64,000 nucleotides of DNA from Jejuia sp043557195 (lineage in GTDB: Bacteria > Bacteroidota > Bacteroidia > Flavobacteriales > Flavobacteriaceae), in NCBI GenBank assembly GCA_043557195.1, contig CP121314.1, forward strand, positions 2,480,001 through 2,544,000, given 5' to 3'. Positions 50,943 through 60,572 of the stretch are shown in pieces. The notes under the pieces are model-generated. The model made no database searches, had not been told where the DNA came from, and was given only the letters and a program-made list of their open reading frames with translations. The position numbers were made by a program, and so were the translations under genes. Numbering within the stretch: position 1 is the first letter of the stretch; the number at the start of each line of letters is the position of its first letter.

Positions 50943-53900
50943 CTATTTCGCAGTCAATTGTCGATATGCTTTTCTACTAGGAATAGATATTTTTTGTTGA
51001 TCAGTAGTATTTATATTTTCAACACTAAAGCGCGGATCAGGAACGTATGCCATACGTTCTTGTTTTATAGTTTCAATACTTAGAAAATCAAATTCTTCAA
51101 CTACTTTTCCAGTAATACGATAAATGCCTTTTCCCTTAAAAGGATGTTTTTTGGCCACTGGCGGAAATATCACAGTGTCTATCCATTGTCCTTGTTGGTC
51201 TAAAAATGTGCCAAAATGCATGCGTTCTCCTTTTGAAGTTTTGGTGTTTTTGGCGGTTACCAAATAGCCGTAAATAGAGACGACTTTTCCAAGGTATTGT
51301 GATAAATCCGCATTTGCTAAGTTGTTTGTTGGCGCTTGTTCTAATAGTAAAAAGTTAGGATACAATGTAAAACCTAAAAGTTCTAATTGATCGAAGGCAT
51401 TTTCTAAATCCGTAATTGTGAATTCTGGCAATATAAAACTCCTAGTTTCTGGTTTAAAAAGTTGTTGCTGAATGGTATCTATATTGGCATGATTACAATG
51501 ATAATATGCCTCCCAAAGTAATGTGCGTTTGTCTTTACCAAAACTTCTAAAGGCATCAATACGTATTAAAATATCTAATTGTTCAATACCTAAAGGCACA
51601 CGCTCCATAAAATCTTGTAGTGAGGTAAAAGGGTTAAACACTCTAGCTTTTAGTATAGCCTTCATACTGCGTTTTTCAAGACCTTGTAAGTGCTGAAAGC
51701 CTAGAAAAATATGTTTCCCATGAATAATTGTTTCAACGCTACTAGTATTGATACAAGGCGGGTATACATCACCACCATGTAATTTGGCTTCGTGTACATA
51801 GGTTTCTACACGATAAAATCCACCACCATTATTGATAGTAGCCACCATATATTCTAACGGGTAGTAACATTTCAAAAACAAGCTTTGGTAGGATTCTACA
51901 GCGTAAGAAGCTGAATGTCCTTTAGCAAAAGCATATCCAGCAAAACTTTCAATTTGTCGCCAAACATCATGTATCATGGCGTCTTCTTCCCCTTTTGCGC
52001 GACAATTATCTATAAACTTTTGTTTTACGGTCTGAAATTCTTCTCGTGAGCGATACTTACCACTCATACCCCGTCGTAGTACATCGGCTTCACCTAAATC
52101 TAAATCTGCAAAATGATGTGCGACTTTAATCACATCTTCTTGATATACCATCACGCCATAAGTATCGGGCATAATATCCCAAAGAATAGGATGTGCTTTT
52201 TTACGACGTTCAGGGTTTTTATGCCGTAAAATGTACTCCCGCATCATACCACTCTGTGCAACCCCTGGACGAATAATAGAACTTGCAGCCACTAAGGTGA
52301 GATAATCGTTAACGCCTAATTTTTTAAGTAGCATACGCATAGCAGGAGATTCAACATAAAAACACCCGATACATTCTGCTCTTGCTACCATATTATTAAT
52401 AGCTTGGTCTTCGAAAAACGGTTTTGCAATATGAATATTAGGTAATTGCACTTCAGGGTGATTGTCTTTAATAATTGCGATAGTATCTTTTATCTTACCC
52501 AAACCGCGTTGCCCTAAAATGTCAAATTTGTATAACCCAACATCTTCAGCAATATGCATATCAAATTGTACTGTTGGAAACCCTTTTGGAGGTAAGTGGG
52601 TTGCAGAATAGTATTGAATTGGCTTTTCTGCAATTAAAATACCACCTGCATGGATACTTAGATAATTTGGGTTGCCTTCAAGGTGTTTTGCATACTTTAA
52701 TACTAATTTAGATAGTTCATCAAGTTGATTATAATTAAATTTTCCATTACTTAATTTATCAATTTCGTGTTTAGGTAAACCGAATACTTTACCTAATTCG
52801 CGAACGGCACCGCTATGTTTAAAGGTGACGTATGTGCCTAATAAGGCGGTTTGTGCTTGTACACCAAAAGTTTCAAAAATAAATTGCGTGACATCTTCAC
52901 GATCCCAAGTAGAGAAGTCTATATCAAAGTCGGGAGGCGATGACCTGTACAGGTTCATAAAGCGCTCAAAATAGAGATCTAGTTCTATAGGGTCTACATC
53001 TGTAATTTCTAGTAAATAGGCTACAATACTATTGGCACCACTACCACGACCAACATAGAAATACCCTTTAGATTGCGCATATGTTATAATCTTCCAATTG
53101 ATTAAAAAGAAGCTTACAAAGTCTTGTTGCTTGATTAGTGTTAACTCTTTTTCTAAGCGACGCCTGATGATGTCATTTATTGTATCGTATCGTTTCGGTA
53201 AACCTTCTTCGCAAAGGGCAACAAGCTTTTGGTAATCTGCTTCAACACTTCCATAAACCGTTTTTAAATTTTGGTTTTTTCGCGCTTTTGAAAAATCAAA
53301 ATGAATATGACATTCATTGAGTAACTTTTGAGTGTTTTCTATAATGTGTGGAAAATTGGCAAAGGTTTCTTCTAATGTTGAGTTTGGAAGCATTTGTTGT
53401 AAAAAATCACCTTGCTGCTCTACAGGAAGCTTACTCAATAATACATTATTGTCAATGGCACGAAGTAGCCGATGTGTATTGAAGTCGCGTTTATTTCTAA
53501 AGCTTATAGTTTGTAAAACAACGAGTTGGTCTTTATACTTCTGAAGCTTCGAAAAGGCGAGTTTATTAATTTCATCTGGACGAATACCTATGTATTCGTT
53601 AGATTTAAACGTATAGCTTTCTAGTGTTAAAGCTTTTTCAAAAGGATAAATAATCGCAACATCATTTAATTTAGGAGCTAATTCTGAAAAGGGAATGTTT
53701 TGATGTAAATGTTTTGATAATAAAGTATTGAGTTCTTGAAACCCATTATTGTTTTTTGCTAAACCAACGTAACACTGTTGCGCATCATTTCTGAAATCGA
53801 TACCAACGATAGGTTTGATATTATATTCGGGTGCTTTTCTGATGAAATTTAAACAACCAGATGTATTGTTGATATCTGTTAACGGAAAAGCTTTACAACC

Positions 53901-53984
53901 ATACTGACGTGCCATTTCCAAAAGTTCCTCTTCTGAAATTGTACCGTAGCGTAAACTGTAATAAGAATGGTTGTTTAAAAACAT
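50943..53984 (-). CDS. dnaE2: Error-prone DNA polymerase, DnaE2-like
   Basis: A 1013-residue C-family polymerase; the start at 53984 (MFLNNHSYYSLRYGTISEEE) is preferred to the frame's first Met because it begins at the PHP domain. The catalytic site is SPPDFDIDFSTWDR (about 339-352), and VGRGSGANSIVAY and FAGYAFAKGHSASYAV are typical. It lacks the exonuclease domain of the main DnaE and the clamp-binding tail is not evident, as in DnaE2 polymerases used in translesion synthesis. It follows the Y-family polymerase gene on the same strand, so both form an inducible mutagenesis unit. Confidence 0.88.
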   Translation of the reverse strand: MFLNNHSYYSLRYGTISEEELLEMARQYGCKAFPLTDINNTSGCLNFIRKAPEYNIKPIVGIDFRNDAQQCYVGLAKNNNGFQELNTLLSKHLHQNIPFSELAPKLNDVAIIYPFEKALTLESYTFKSNEYIGIRPDEINKLAFSKLQKYKDQLVVLQTISFRNKRDFNTHRLLRAIDNNVLLSKLPVEQQGDFLQQMLPNSTLEETFANFPHIIENTQKLLNECHIHFDFSKARKNQNLKTVYGSVEADYQKLVALCEEGLPKRYDTINDIIRRRLEKELTLIKQQDFVSFFLINWKIITYAQSKGYFYVGRGSGANSIVAYLLEITDVDPIELDLYFERFMNLYRSSPPDFDIDFSTWDREDVTQFIFETFGVQAQTALLGTYVTFKHSGAVRELGKVFGLPKHEIDKLSNGKFNYNQLDELSKLVLKYAKHLEGNPNYLSIHAGGILIAEKPIQYYSATHLPPKGFPTVQFDMHIAEDVGLYKFDILGQRGLGKIKDTIAIIKDNHPEVQLPNIHIAKPFFEDQAINNMVARAECIGCFYVESPAMRMLLKKLGVNDYLTLVAASSIIRPGVAQSGMMREYILRHKNPERRKKAHPILWDIMPDTYGVMVYQEDVIKVAHHFADLDLGEADVLRRGMSGKYRSREEFQTVKQKFIDNCRAKGEEDAMIHDVWRQIESFAGYAFAKGHSASYAVESYQSLFLKCYYPLEYMVATINNGGGFYRVETYVHEAKLHGGDVYPPCINTSSVETIIHGKHIFLGFQHLQGLEKRSMKAILKARVFNPFTSLQDFMERVPLGIEQLDILIRIDAFRSFGKDKRTLLWEAYYHCNHANIDTIQQQLFKPETRSFILPEFTITDLENAFDQLELLGFTLYPNFLLLEQAPTNNLANADLSQYLGKVVSIYGYLVTAKNTKTSKGERMHFGTFLDQQGQWIDTVIFPPVAKKHPFKGKGIYRITGKVVEEFDFLSIETIKQERMAYVPDPRFSVENINTTDQQKISIPSRKAYRQLTAK

Positions 53985-54147
53985 ATAGCTAAGTTGATAT
54001 AAAATGGCATAGAAGATTTTAAAGAAAAAAGCCAAAGTTTAAGGCAAAAATTTGAGACATAGCTATAGCTACGGCGATAATTTTTAACGAAGAAATTTGG
54101 GTTTTTAATCAAAAGATTCATGTTATTTTATGTTGATTTAGCTATTA

Positions 54148-55368
54148 TTATTGATGCCTGTGTGCTAATACAATAGGCGGTTCACCATTAAACGGATTTG
54201 TAAAATTGCCAATAGTACGAGAGCCTTCACCTAATGTAGATGCCCGCATTACACTTCTATCACCAAAACGAATACGGATAGTATCCATAGCATTATATAG
54301 GTTTACAGTTTTCTTTTCATCATCAAATAAATTGATTTGATAAGTGCCAGAAGTGAGGCCGCCATATCTTACACCAACGAGTCTGATGAGTAGTCTACGT
54401 TGATAGAGTTTGTTGAATAACTCATGTACGACAGGCACCAAATGATGATCAGCTGAGGTATATGGAATTTTAATTTGTTTAGAGAACGTTTGAAAATCTG
54501 AATAGCGAATCTTAACCGTAACTACCGAGGCTAATTTACCACCACGCCTTAACTGAAATGCTAAATTTTCTGCCATAGCCGTAATGGTAGTTTTTAGTTT
54601 TATCACATCAATAGTATCTTGACCATAGGTGCGTTCGCTAGATATAGATTTACGTTCGTGGTATTCTATTATAGGTGTGTTATCAATACCATTAGCGCGT
54701 TGCCAAATGGTACGCCCGTTTTTGCCAAAAACAGAGGTCATCATTTCTACAGGCATTTGCTGTACAGTTTGCACTTTTTTAATACCCATATTACAAAAGG
54801 TACGGAAGGTTTTTTCACCCACCATAGGTATTTTTTTAATAGATAATGGTGCCAGAAATGGTTTTTCATAACCAGCATCAATTTTTAATTGGTTATTGGG
54901 TTTGGCTTCATTAGTTGCTACCTTAGAAACGGTTTTGTTAGCAGATAAACCAAATGAAATAGGTAATCCAGATTCTTTAATAACTTTCTGTCGCAATTCT
55001 GAAGCAAACTTGTAGCAACCAAAAAACCGATCCATACCAGAAAGGTCTGCATAAAACTCATCTACACTAGCTTTTTCTAATACAGGAACTTCTTCTTGTA
55101 TAATCTCGGTAACTTGTTTTGAAAATTTGGTATAAGTACCAGCGTTGCCACGTATATAAATAGCATGTGGAAAGAGCTGTTTTGCCATTTTCATAGGCAT
55201 GCCAGAATGCACGCCATAAGGTCGTGTTTCGTAGCTAGCAGCACTCACAACACCACGATCTCCTGTACCACCAATAATTACTGGTTTTCCAATTAAACGC
55301 TTATCTAAGATACGCTCACAGGATACAAAAAAAGTATCTAAATCTAGATGTAAAATTTTCTTTTCCAT
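54148..55368 (-). CDS. dinB: Y-family DNA polymerase (DinB/Pol IV type)
   Basis: A 406-residue translesion polymerase. Catalytic carboxylates are D9 in ILHLDLDTFF and D103/E104 in KASVDEFYADLSG. SAASYETRPYGVHSGMPM is the finger region. The C-terminal little-finger domain follows (YGGLTSGTYQINLFDDEKK). It is complete and of normal length, so it is DinB-like rather than the inactive ImuB type. It is divergent from the LexA-like gene, with an operator-like inverted repeat between the starts, and is followed by dnaE2. Confidence 0.9.
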   Translation of the reverse strand: MEKKILHLDLDTFFVSCERILDKRLIGKPVIIGGTGDRGVVSAASYETRPYGVHSGMPMKMAKQLFPHAIYIRGNAGTYTKFSKQVTEIIQEEVPVLEKASVDEFYADLSGMDRFFGCYKFASELRQKVIKESGLPISFGLSANKTVSKVATNEAKPNNQLKIDAGYEKPFLAPLSIKKIPMVGEKTFRTFCNMGIKKVQTVQQMPVEMMTSVFGKNGRTIWQRANGIDNTPIIEYHERKSISSERTYGQDTIDVIKLKTTITAMAENLAFQLRRGGKLASVVTVKIRYSDFQTFSKQIKIPYTSADHHLVPVVHELFNKLYQRRLLIRLVGVRYGGLTSGTYQINLFDDEKKTVNLYNAMDTIRIRFGDRSVMRASTLGEGSRTIGNFTNPFNGEPPIVLAHRHQ

Positions 55369-55370
55369 GT

Positions 55371-55404
55371 GTCAAAATTAGCTTAAATTTGTAGTAAGTT
55401 TGAC
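55371..55404. promoter_or_regulatory. Candidate LexA-like operator and promoters
   Basis: GTCAAAATT (55371-55379) and AAGTTTGAC (55396-55404) form an inverted repeat (8 of 9 matches) in the gap between the divergent dinB-like and repressor genes. TAAATTTG (55384-55391) inside it fits the -7 element for the repressor gene, and TAATTTTG on the minus strand sits next to the dinB start. An operator overlapping both promoters is what autoregulation by an SOS-type repressor would need. Confidence 0.5.
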
Positions 55405-55420
55405 TCAAAAATGTAGTTTT

Positions 55421-56194
55421 ATGAATTTTATAAGTTCAAATATTAGATACATTAGAAATACGCGACATCTTACTCAAGAGCAGTTTGCAGACGACCTTGG
55501 TTGGACTAAATCAATGGTTGGTGCTTATGAAGAAAGTCGTTCAGAGCCTTCTATTGAGAAATTGATAAAACTGTCTGTATATAGTAGTATTCCTATAGAT
55601 ATATTAGTAAAAAACGATTTACGACTAGCCAAGGATACCTCGTTTATAGAGGTGGGAAATAAAAGGGTACTATTTCCTATTGCAGTAAATGATGAGAATG
55701 AAAACCTGATAGAAGTTGTTCCTGCAAAAGCTTCTGCTGGATATCTTGCTGGCTACGATGATCCTGAATATATTCAACAGCTTGAAAATATAAAACTACC
55801 TTTTATTCCAACGGGAAAGCATCGTGCGTTTCCTATAAAGGGAGATTCTATGTTGCCCCTAAAAGAGGGTTCTTATGTGATAGGAGAGTTTGTGGAAAGT
55901 AGAACCGATATTCGTTCTAATACTACTTATGTATTACTGACTTTAAATGAGGGTATGGTTTATAAAAGAGTGATAAATAATATAGCCCAAAATAATACAT
56001 TACGTCTTGTTTCTGATAATCCTACATATCCTGCCTATGATGTAAATATAGATGAAGTGGTAGAGTTGTGGAAATTTACTTGTGCCATTAATACCCAGGA
56101 ATATACACCAGAAGAATTGAAAATAAGTAGTATTACCAATATGTTTAATGCACTTGGTGTTGAACTAAAAGCCTTAAAGGGTGCTTTAAAATAG
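55421..56194 (+). CDS. LexA-like XRE/S24 repressor
   Basis: A 257-residue protein from the ATG at 55421; a TTG seven codons upstream is in frame but lies in the operator region. N-terminal Xre-type helix-turn-helix (LTQEQFADDLGWTKSMVGAYEESRSEPS), then an S24 peptidase domain. The cleavage site is Ala106-Gly107 (ASAGYL), and the catalytic dyad is Ser143 in KGDSML and Lys182 in VYKRV. It should self-cleave on DNA damage and release the divergent dinB-dnaE2 genes. It lacks the LexA-type winged helix, so it is a functional analogue rather than an orthologue. Confidence 0.85.
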   Translation: MNFISSNIRYIRNTRHLTQEQFADDLGWTKSMVGAYEESRSEPSIEKLIKLSVYSSIPIDILVKNDLRLAKDTSFIEVGNKRVLFPIAVNDENENLIEVVPAKASAGYLAGYDDPEYIQQLENIKLPFIPTGKHRAFPIKGDSMLPLKEGSYVIGEFVESRTDIRSNTTYVLLTLNEGMVYKRVINNIAQNNTLRLVSDNPTYPAYDVNIDEVVELWKFTCAINTQEYTPEELKISSITNMFNALGVELKALKGALK

Positions 56195-56354
56195 CGGAAG
56201 ATTTTCTAGTAAAAAAGATTGCACATAAATTAATATAAGTTTGTTGTTGGCTATAATAGCAGTTAAAAAGTATCATTAATTAAGGTTTCTAATTTTTTTG
56301 ATGACATTTTAGAATTGGTTCGATGTACTAGTGAAATCCATTAAAAAGTACATC

Positions 56355-57614
56355 ATGAAACCAACAATTTTATTTCTAGCACTATCAGTTTTAGTACTCG
56401 TTTTTGGTTGTAAACAAGGCAGTCAAAACGAAAATGATAATTATTATGAAGATTCATATTACGATGATTATGAATCAGAGATTGGAGAAGACGAATATTA
56501 TGAGGAAGCTCCAGATTACCCAAATAAGCAAGACCAACAAACGGCTCAAGTAAATTATAAAGCGGAGCAATCATCAGGCTACAGATTTTCTAGTGGTAGC
56601 AAAAAGAAGCATCAATTTGTTGATGCACGTACTGGTTTGGTAGTAAACAGTACAAGTTACCCATCTAACTGGCAGGTTATTTCAAAGCCTATCTACACTA
56701 TGGATCAAAAAATGCCATTATTCTTAATGCAAATTCAGGGGGCAAATAATCTAAAAAGTTTTAATACACCTGCTAAGTTTCATATACATTACACCAATCC
56801 GCAAACGGCTCAATGGATGCAACAGTACAGTAGTACTGCTAGAATGATGCGCCCCATGATAAGTAATCAGCAAATTATGCAGGAAGAGGTTAATAGTAGA
56901 ATGGCTAAAAGTGGATTTCAACTGATTGGGCAAAAGCGTATTCCAAGAGCAGAACGATATTTACGCAATATATTAAACAAATCTGGAGGTCAACAAGCAC
57001 AATTAGAGCATTATGCAACCCAGTGGACTAATAATAAAGGGCAAAAGGCATTGGTTACTTTGATTAAAATAGCAATGCAGCAGCCTATTACATACAATGA
57101 TACTATGGTGATGTGGTTTTACAGTTTAGACTATATGTTTGTTGATGAAAATAAGTTTGATGGCACAATAAACAAACTTTTAGATGCTGCTGAGGCCACT
57201 CAAGAAAACCCGCAATGGAAACAATATGTAGCACAATTAAATCAGCAAAGAGCCAGAGAAGCTGCTAGAAATCATCAAATTAATATGCAAAACCGTCAAG
57301 CAGCATTTAACGCTCATCAACAAAAAATGAAAGGTATTTGGGCTGCTCAAGATGCTAACCACGCTTCGTTTATGAATAGAACTTTTGGTTCGGGTAGCGA
57401 TAGAAGCCAAAAGCAATTCATTAATATGATTAACGAGCAAGAAACTGTTTATAACCCATCTACAGGCAGAAATTATCAAGTACAAGCAGGTTCAACTGAA
57501 TATTGGATGGATAGTGATAGAAACTATATAAAAAATGACGATTTATTTTATAACCCCAACGGTGATATCAATTTAAATAATAGAAACTGGACTAAGGTAA
57601 ACAGAGCATTTTAA
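56355..57614 (+). CDS. Lipoprotein of unknown function, Gln/Asn-rich
   Basis: A 419-residue protein from the ATG at 56355 (a GTG start eight codons upstream is also open). Lipobox LVFGC. An acidic Tyr/Asp-rich stretch follows (DSYYDDYESEIGEDEYYEE), and the rest is Gln/Asn/Met-rich with helical segments (QQRAREAARNHQINMQNRQAAFNAHQQKMKG). No family recognised. The low-complexity acidic spacer suggests a surface-exposed lipoprotein. It is followed 26 bp later by another lipoprotein gene on the same strand. Confidence 0.6.
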   Translation: MKPTILFLALSVLVLVFGCKQGSQNENDNYYEDSYYDDYESEIGEDEYYEEAPDYPNKQDQQTAQVNYKAEQSSGYRFSSGSKKKHQFVDARTGLVVNSTSYPSNWQVISKPIYTMDQKMPLFLMQIQGANNLKSFNTPAKFHIHYTNPQTAQWMQQYSSTARMMRPMISNQQIMQEEVNSRMAKSGFQLIGQKRIPRAERYLRNILNKSGGQQAQLEHYATQWTNNKGQKALVTLIKIAMQQPITYNDTMVMWFYSLDYMFVDENKFDGTINKLLDAAEATQENPQWKQYVAQLNQQRAREAARNHQINMQNRQAAFNAHQQKMKGIWAAQDANHASFMNRTFGSGSDRSQKQFINMINEQETVYNPSTGRNYQVQAGSTEYWMDSDRNYIKNDDLFYNPNGDINLNNRNWTKVNRAF

Positions 57615-57640
57615 AATTAAAATCAACTAAAAAAATCAAA

Positions 57641-58900
57641 ATGGCTACAATAAAAAAAACACTATTGCTATTACTTTTAATTGTTGTTCAATTAGTGAGT
57701 TGCAGTAAAAATAATATTACAGAAGAAGATGAAACGAATAAAGAAACAGGGCTAACTCTTGTAGATCAGGTCAGCTTAACAGGCACAGGCGATGAATTTG
57801 GTCTTGGTATTATTGCTACAGCAAACGGGTTTATTATTTGCGGCGTTGCTGCTGACGAAAAACCGTATATCATAGCAATTGATAACAGCCATAATGTGTT
57901 ATGGGAAAAGACCCTAGGTACATCGGGAGTTGGAGGCTTTGAAAAGATTATACAAACCAGTGACGGAAATTTTGTTGCTTCAGGTTTTGTAGAAACCACC
58001 TCTAGAGATTTTGATTTAGATGTATATGCAGTTAAGTTAAATACTGCAGGCACTATTCTTTGGGAGAAAACATTTGGTTTCAATTATATTACAGATACAA
58101 CTATGGATATGATTGAAACCTCAAATGGCGATATAGTTATTGGTGCAACAAAGATTTCAGAACCACTTCCTAGTAATATACTTGATACTAAAAATGAAGT
58201 ATTAATTTTAAAAATAGATACCAATGGAGAAGTGATTTGGTTTGAAACTTATGACGATACTGATGGTGATAAACGATTTACGTCCTTAATTGAGGAAGCT
58301 AATGGTAATATCTTGGTTGGTGGTAGTCATATTGATAGATCAGAGCCTGGAATCTCAGAAAGTAAACTTCTTATATTTAGGATAAACTCAGATGGCGCGA
58401 TTCAACAAGAAAAAATATTTGAGACATTTGAAGATAGAGGTGCGGCAGCACTTCATAAACTTAAGAATGGACAAGTTCTTGTACATAGTGGAAAGTCTGG
58501 TTTTAATCAAAATGATAGAGATGTATGGTTATTTCAACTTACTAATGCTTTAGGAATAGGTGCAGAAATGACTATTGGAGGCAAAGGGAATGATTTTACA
58601 GCAAGTTTAGTACAAAATGAAGCTAACGAGCTATTTTTAATAGGTAATACAAATTCTCACCTTATAAATAATGATACACTTTTTGAACCTTCTGATTTTT
58701 GGGTTGTAAAAGTATCATCATCTTTTACGGTTTTAGATGAATTAACTATTGGAGGAAATGATTCTGAATCAGCTTCAGAAGTTATTTTAAAAGATGATAA
58801 ATTAGTAGTAGTAGGAAGTACAATATCTAACGATGGTGATGTCTTGGAAAATAATGGTGCTTGGGATATTTGGGTAACATTTATAGAAGATTTTGAATAG
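57641..58900 (+). CDS. Lipoprotein with beta-propeller-like repeats
   Basis: A 419-residue protein with a lipoprotein signal (LVSC, Cys about residue 21). Blade-like repeats recur: 'FEKIIQTSDGNFVASGFVE', 'DMIETSNGDIVIGATK', 'SLIEEANGNILVGGSHID', 'AALHKLKNGQVLVHSGKSG'. These resemble the delta-60/bulb-type repeats of secreted Bacteroidota proteins. Function unknown. It lies 26 bp after the Gln/Asn-rich lipoprotein gene, with which it may form an operon. Confidence 0.65.
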   Translation: MATIKKTLLLLLLIVVQLVSCSKNNITEEDETNKETGLTLVDQVSLTGTGDEFGLGIIATANGFIICGVAADEKPYIIAIDNSHNVLWEKTLGTSGVGGFEKIIQTSDGNFVASGFVETTSRDFDLDVYAVKLNTAGTILWEKTFGFNYITDTTMDMIETSNGDIVIGATKISEPLPSNILDTKNEVLILKIDTNGEVIWFETYDDTDGDKRFTSLIEEANGNILVGGSHIDRSEPGISESKLLIFRINSDGAIQQEKIFETFEDRGAAALHKLKNGQVLVHSGKSGFNQNDRDVWLFQLTNALGIGAEMTIGGKGNDFTASLVQNEANELFLIGNTNSHLINNDTLFEPSDFWVVKVSSSFTVLDELTIGGNDSESASEVILKDDKLVVVGSTISNDGDVLENNGAWDIWVTFIEDFE

Positions 58901-59016
58901 GTATTAAGATATACCTTAAAAATTTGTTTAACAAGCTTTTCTCTTTTTTGAGCTTATCTACGATTGTTTGTCTTTGCGTTAATTTGTATATTTGATGAAC
59001 AAGATTATATTGGATT

Positions 59017-59706
59017 ATGAAAGCAAAACAATTAGTAATACTGTTAACTTTTTTAATAAGCACTAGTTTTAGTGTCTATGCTCAAAAGTCAAATAAAGAA
59101 AAGAGTAAAGCAATAACAGGAATAGTAAAGGATATTAATAATAACCCGTTAAGTGGTGTTTACATATATGTAGATTCTATTAAGACAAAAGCACGAACCA
59201 ATAAAAAAGGAATGTACAAGGTAAAGATTAAACCGAATACTAAGATTATATCTGCCTATTCACCAAATCATGGTATTTTAAGTCTGAGTTATTCTGGCGA
59301 AAAGAAAGTGAGTTTTGCTTTTTCTGATGATGCCAAACCTTTAGATAGAAGTGAGTTATTTGAAATGGGTTTTGGAGAACCTTTAAGAGTAAGTGGAGGA
59401 AAGGTTAACTTTGAGGGTGTTCGCGGCTTAAATGGGTTTAATAATATTTATCAGTTGATAGAAGGTGTATTTGCAGGTGTATCCGTTACGGGTACAAGTA
59501 TAAATATTCGGGGTGCCGTAACTTCAACTACAAATTCTGGAAATTCAACAGAGCCTTTGCTATTAGTTGATAATGTTCAGTTTTTAGATATTAGTAATAT
59601 TATACCTTCAGAAGTAAAATCGATTGAAATAATAAAAGGTCCTAACGCAGCATATTATGGGGCTAGAGGTGTTTATGGAGTTGTAAAAATAACTTTAAGA
59701 AATTAG
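59017..59706 (+). CDS. Barrel-less TonB-plug protein with carboxypeptidase-regulatory-like domain
   Basis: A 229-residue protein with a signal peptide (ending VYAQ), a CarboxypepD_reg-like domain (about 30-95, ITGIVKDINNNPLSGVYIYVDS) and a SusC-type plug domain (about 125-229) ending in GPNAAYYGARGVYGVVKITLRN. It stops at the end of the plug; no beta-barrel follows and there is no TonB box. It cannot be a channel on its own. It is convergent with a similar gene at 59722, 15 bp away. Confidence 0.75.
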   Translation: MKAKQLVILLTFLISTSFSVYAQKSNKEKSKAITGIVKDINNNPLSGVYIYVDSIKTKARTNKKGMYKVKIKPNTKIISAYSPNHGILSLSYSGEKKVSFAFSDDAKPLDRSELFEMGFGEPLRVSGGKVNFEGVRGLNGFNNIYQLIEGVFAGVSVTGTSINIRGAVTSTTNSGNSTEPLLLVDNVQFLDISNIIPSEVKSIEIIKGPNAAYYGARGVYGVVKITLRN

Positions 59707-59721
59707 GGAGTAAAAAGTTCA

Positions 59722-60432
59722 CTAATTATTTTTCAAAGTAATCTCAACAACACCATTAGCACCACGTGTACCCCAATGTCCGGCATCACTGCCCGTAAGT
59801 ACTTTAATGGATTTAACTTGTTTGGGTTCTATTCCTGAAATATCTCTTGTTACAATACCGTCAACTACAAGCAAAGCATACGGACTTGCCAGAATAGACT
59901 TTGGTCCTCTAGCATCTAAAATGATTTGATTTCCTGTGGTTCCAAAAGCACTATCTCCATTCGCTTCATTTGTAGTTACCGAAGAAATTCTAGCCGCTGG
60001 ATATACATATTGAATGATTTCATAAATGGTTAACATCTGGTCAAAATTATTATTTTCATCCATCAAATTATTAACACAATAATCTAAATCAGATTGTGCC
60101 ATATGTCCTTCATTAACAATATCCTTAAAGGCATTTTTGTTATTTATCATTATCAGGTTGACCGTAATACTGTCTTGTTCCTCAATTTTTACAGTGGTAT
60201 TTTGAAAACCAGCGGCTTTAAAAACTAATTTATCTTTTTTTTTAGATTTAATAGTAAAATTACCTTGCTCATCAGTTATAGCATCAGTTTTAAGTTTTTT
60301 AGAAGAAATTTTGACGTTTTTTACTGGGTAAGCCTTAAAAGCTACTACTTTTCCTTGGATAGTTTTTGTTTGCGCATAACTAAAACTAGATAAAACAAAG
60401 AATATACTTAGAGTAAATATAATTTTTTTCAT
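59722..60432 (-). CDS. Barrel-less TonB-plug protein (second of a convergent pair)
   Basis: A 236-residue protein with a signal peptide (ending SYAQ), a CarboxypepD_reg-like domain (about 22-95, IQGKVVAFKAYPVKNVKISSKK) and a plug domain ending in GSDAGHWGTRGANGVVEITLKNN. As with its neighbour, no barrel follows. Sequence identity to the neighbour is low outside the plug core, so this is not a simple tandem copy. A ligand-binding or signalling role with a separate SusC-like barrel is possible but not shown. Confidence 0.75.
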   Translation of the reverse strand: MKKIIFTLSIFFVLSSFSYAQTKTIQGKVVAFKAYPVKNVKISSKKLKTDAITDEQGNFTIKSKKKDKLVFKAAGFQNTTVKIEEQDSITVNLIMINNKNAFKDIVNEGHMAQSDLDYCVNNLMDENNNFDQMLTIYEIIQYVYPAARISSVTTNEANGDSAFGTTGNQIILDARGPKSILASPYALLVVDGIVTRDISGIEPKQVKSIKVLTGSDAGHWGTRGANGVVEITLKNN

Positions 60433-60572
60433 AAGAAGGGGTATTGCTGCTTAATTATAAAGATACCAGATAAAAATCTTACTTTATTGTAGTTGAAACA
60501 TTTGTTATGCAGAATAACCCTTATGGTTTTTATAATTTATCAAGGGTGCTTTTTAGGATAATTTAATTGTGA

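Noticed and set aside
54060..54071. TAGCTATAGCTA palindrome between dinB and dnaE2
   Set aside because: Too short and too simple in sequence to be distinguished from chance in AT-rich DNA.
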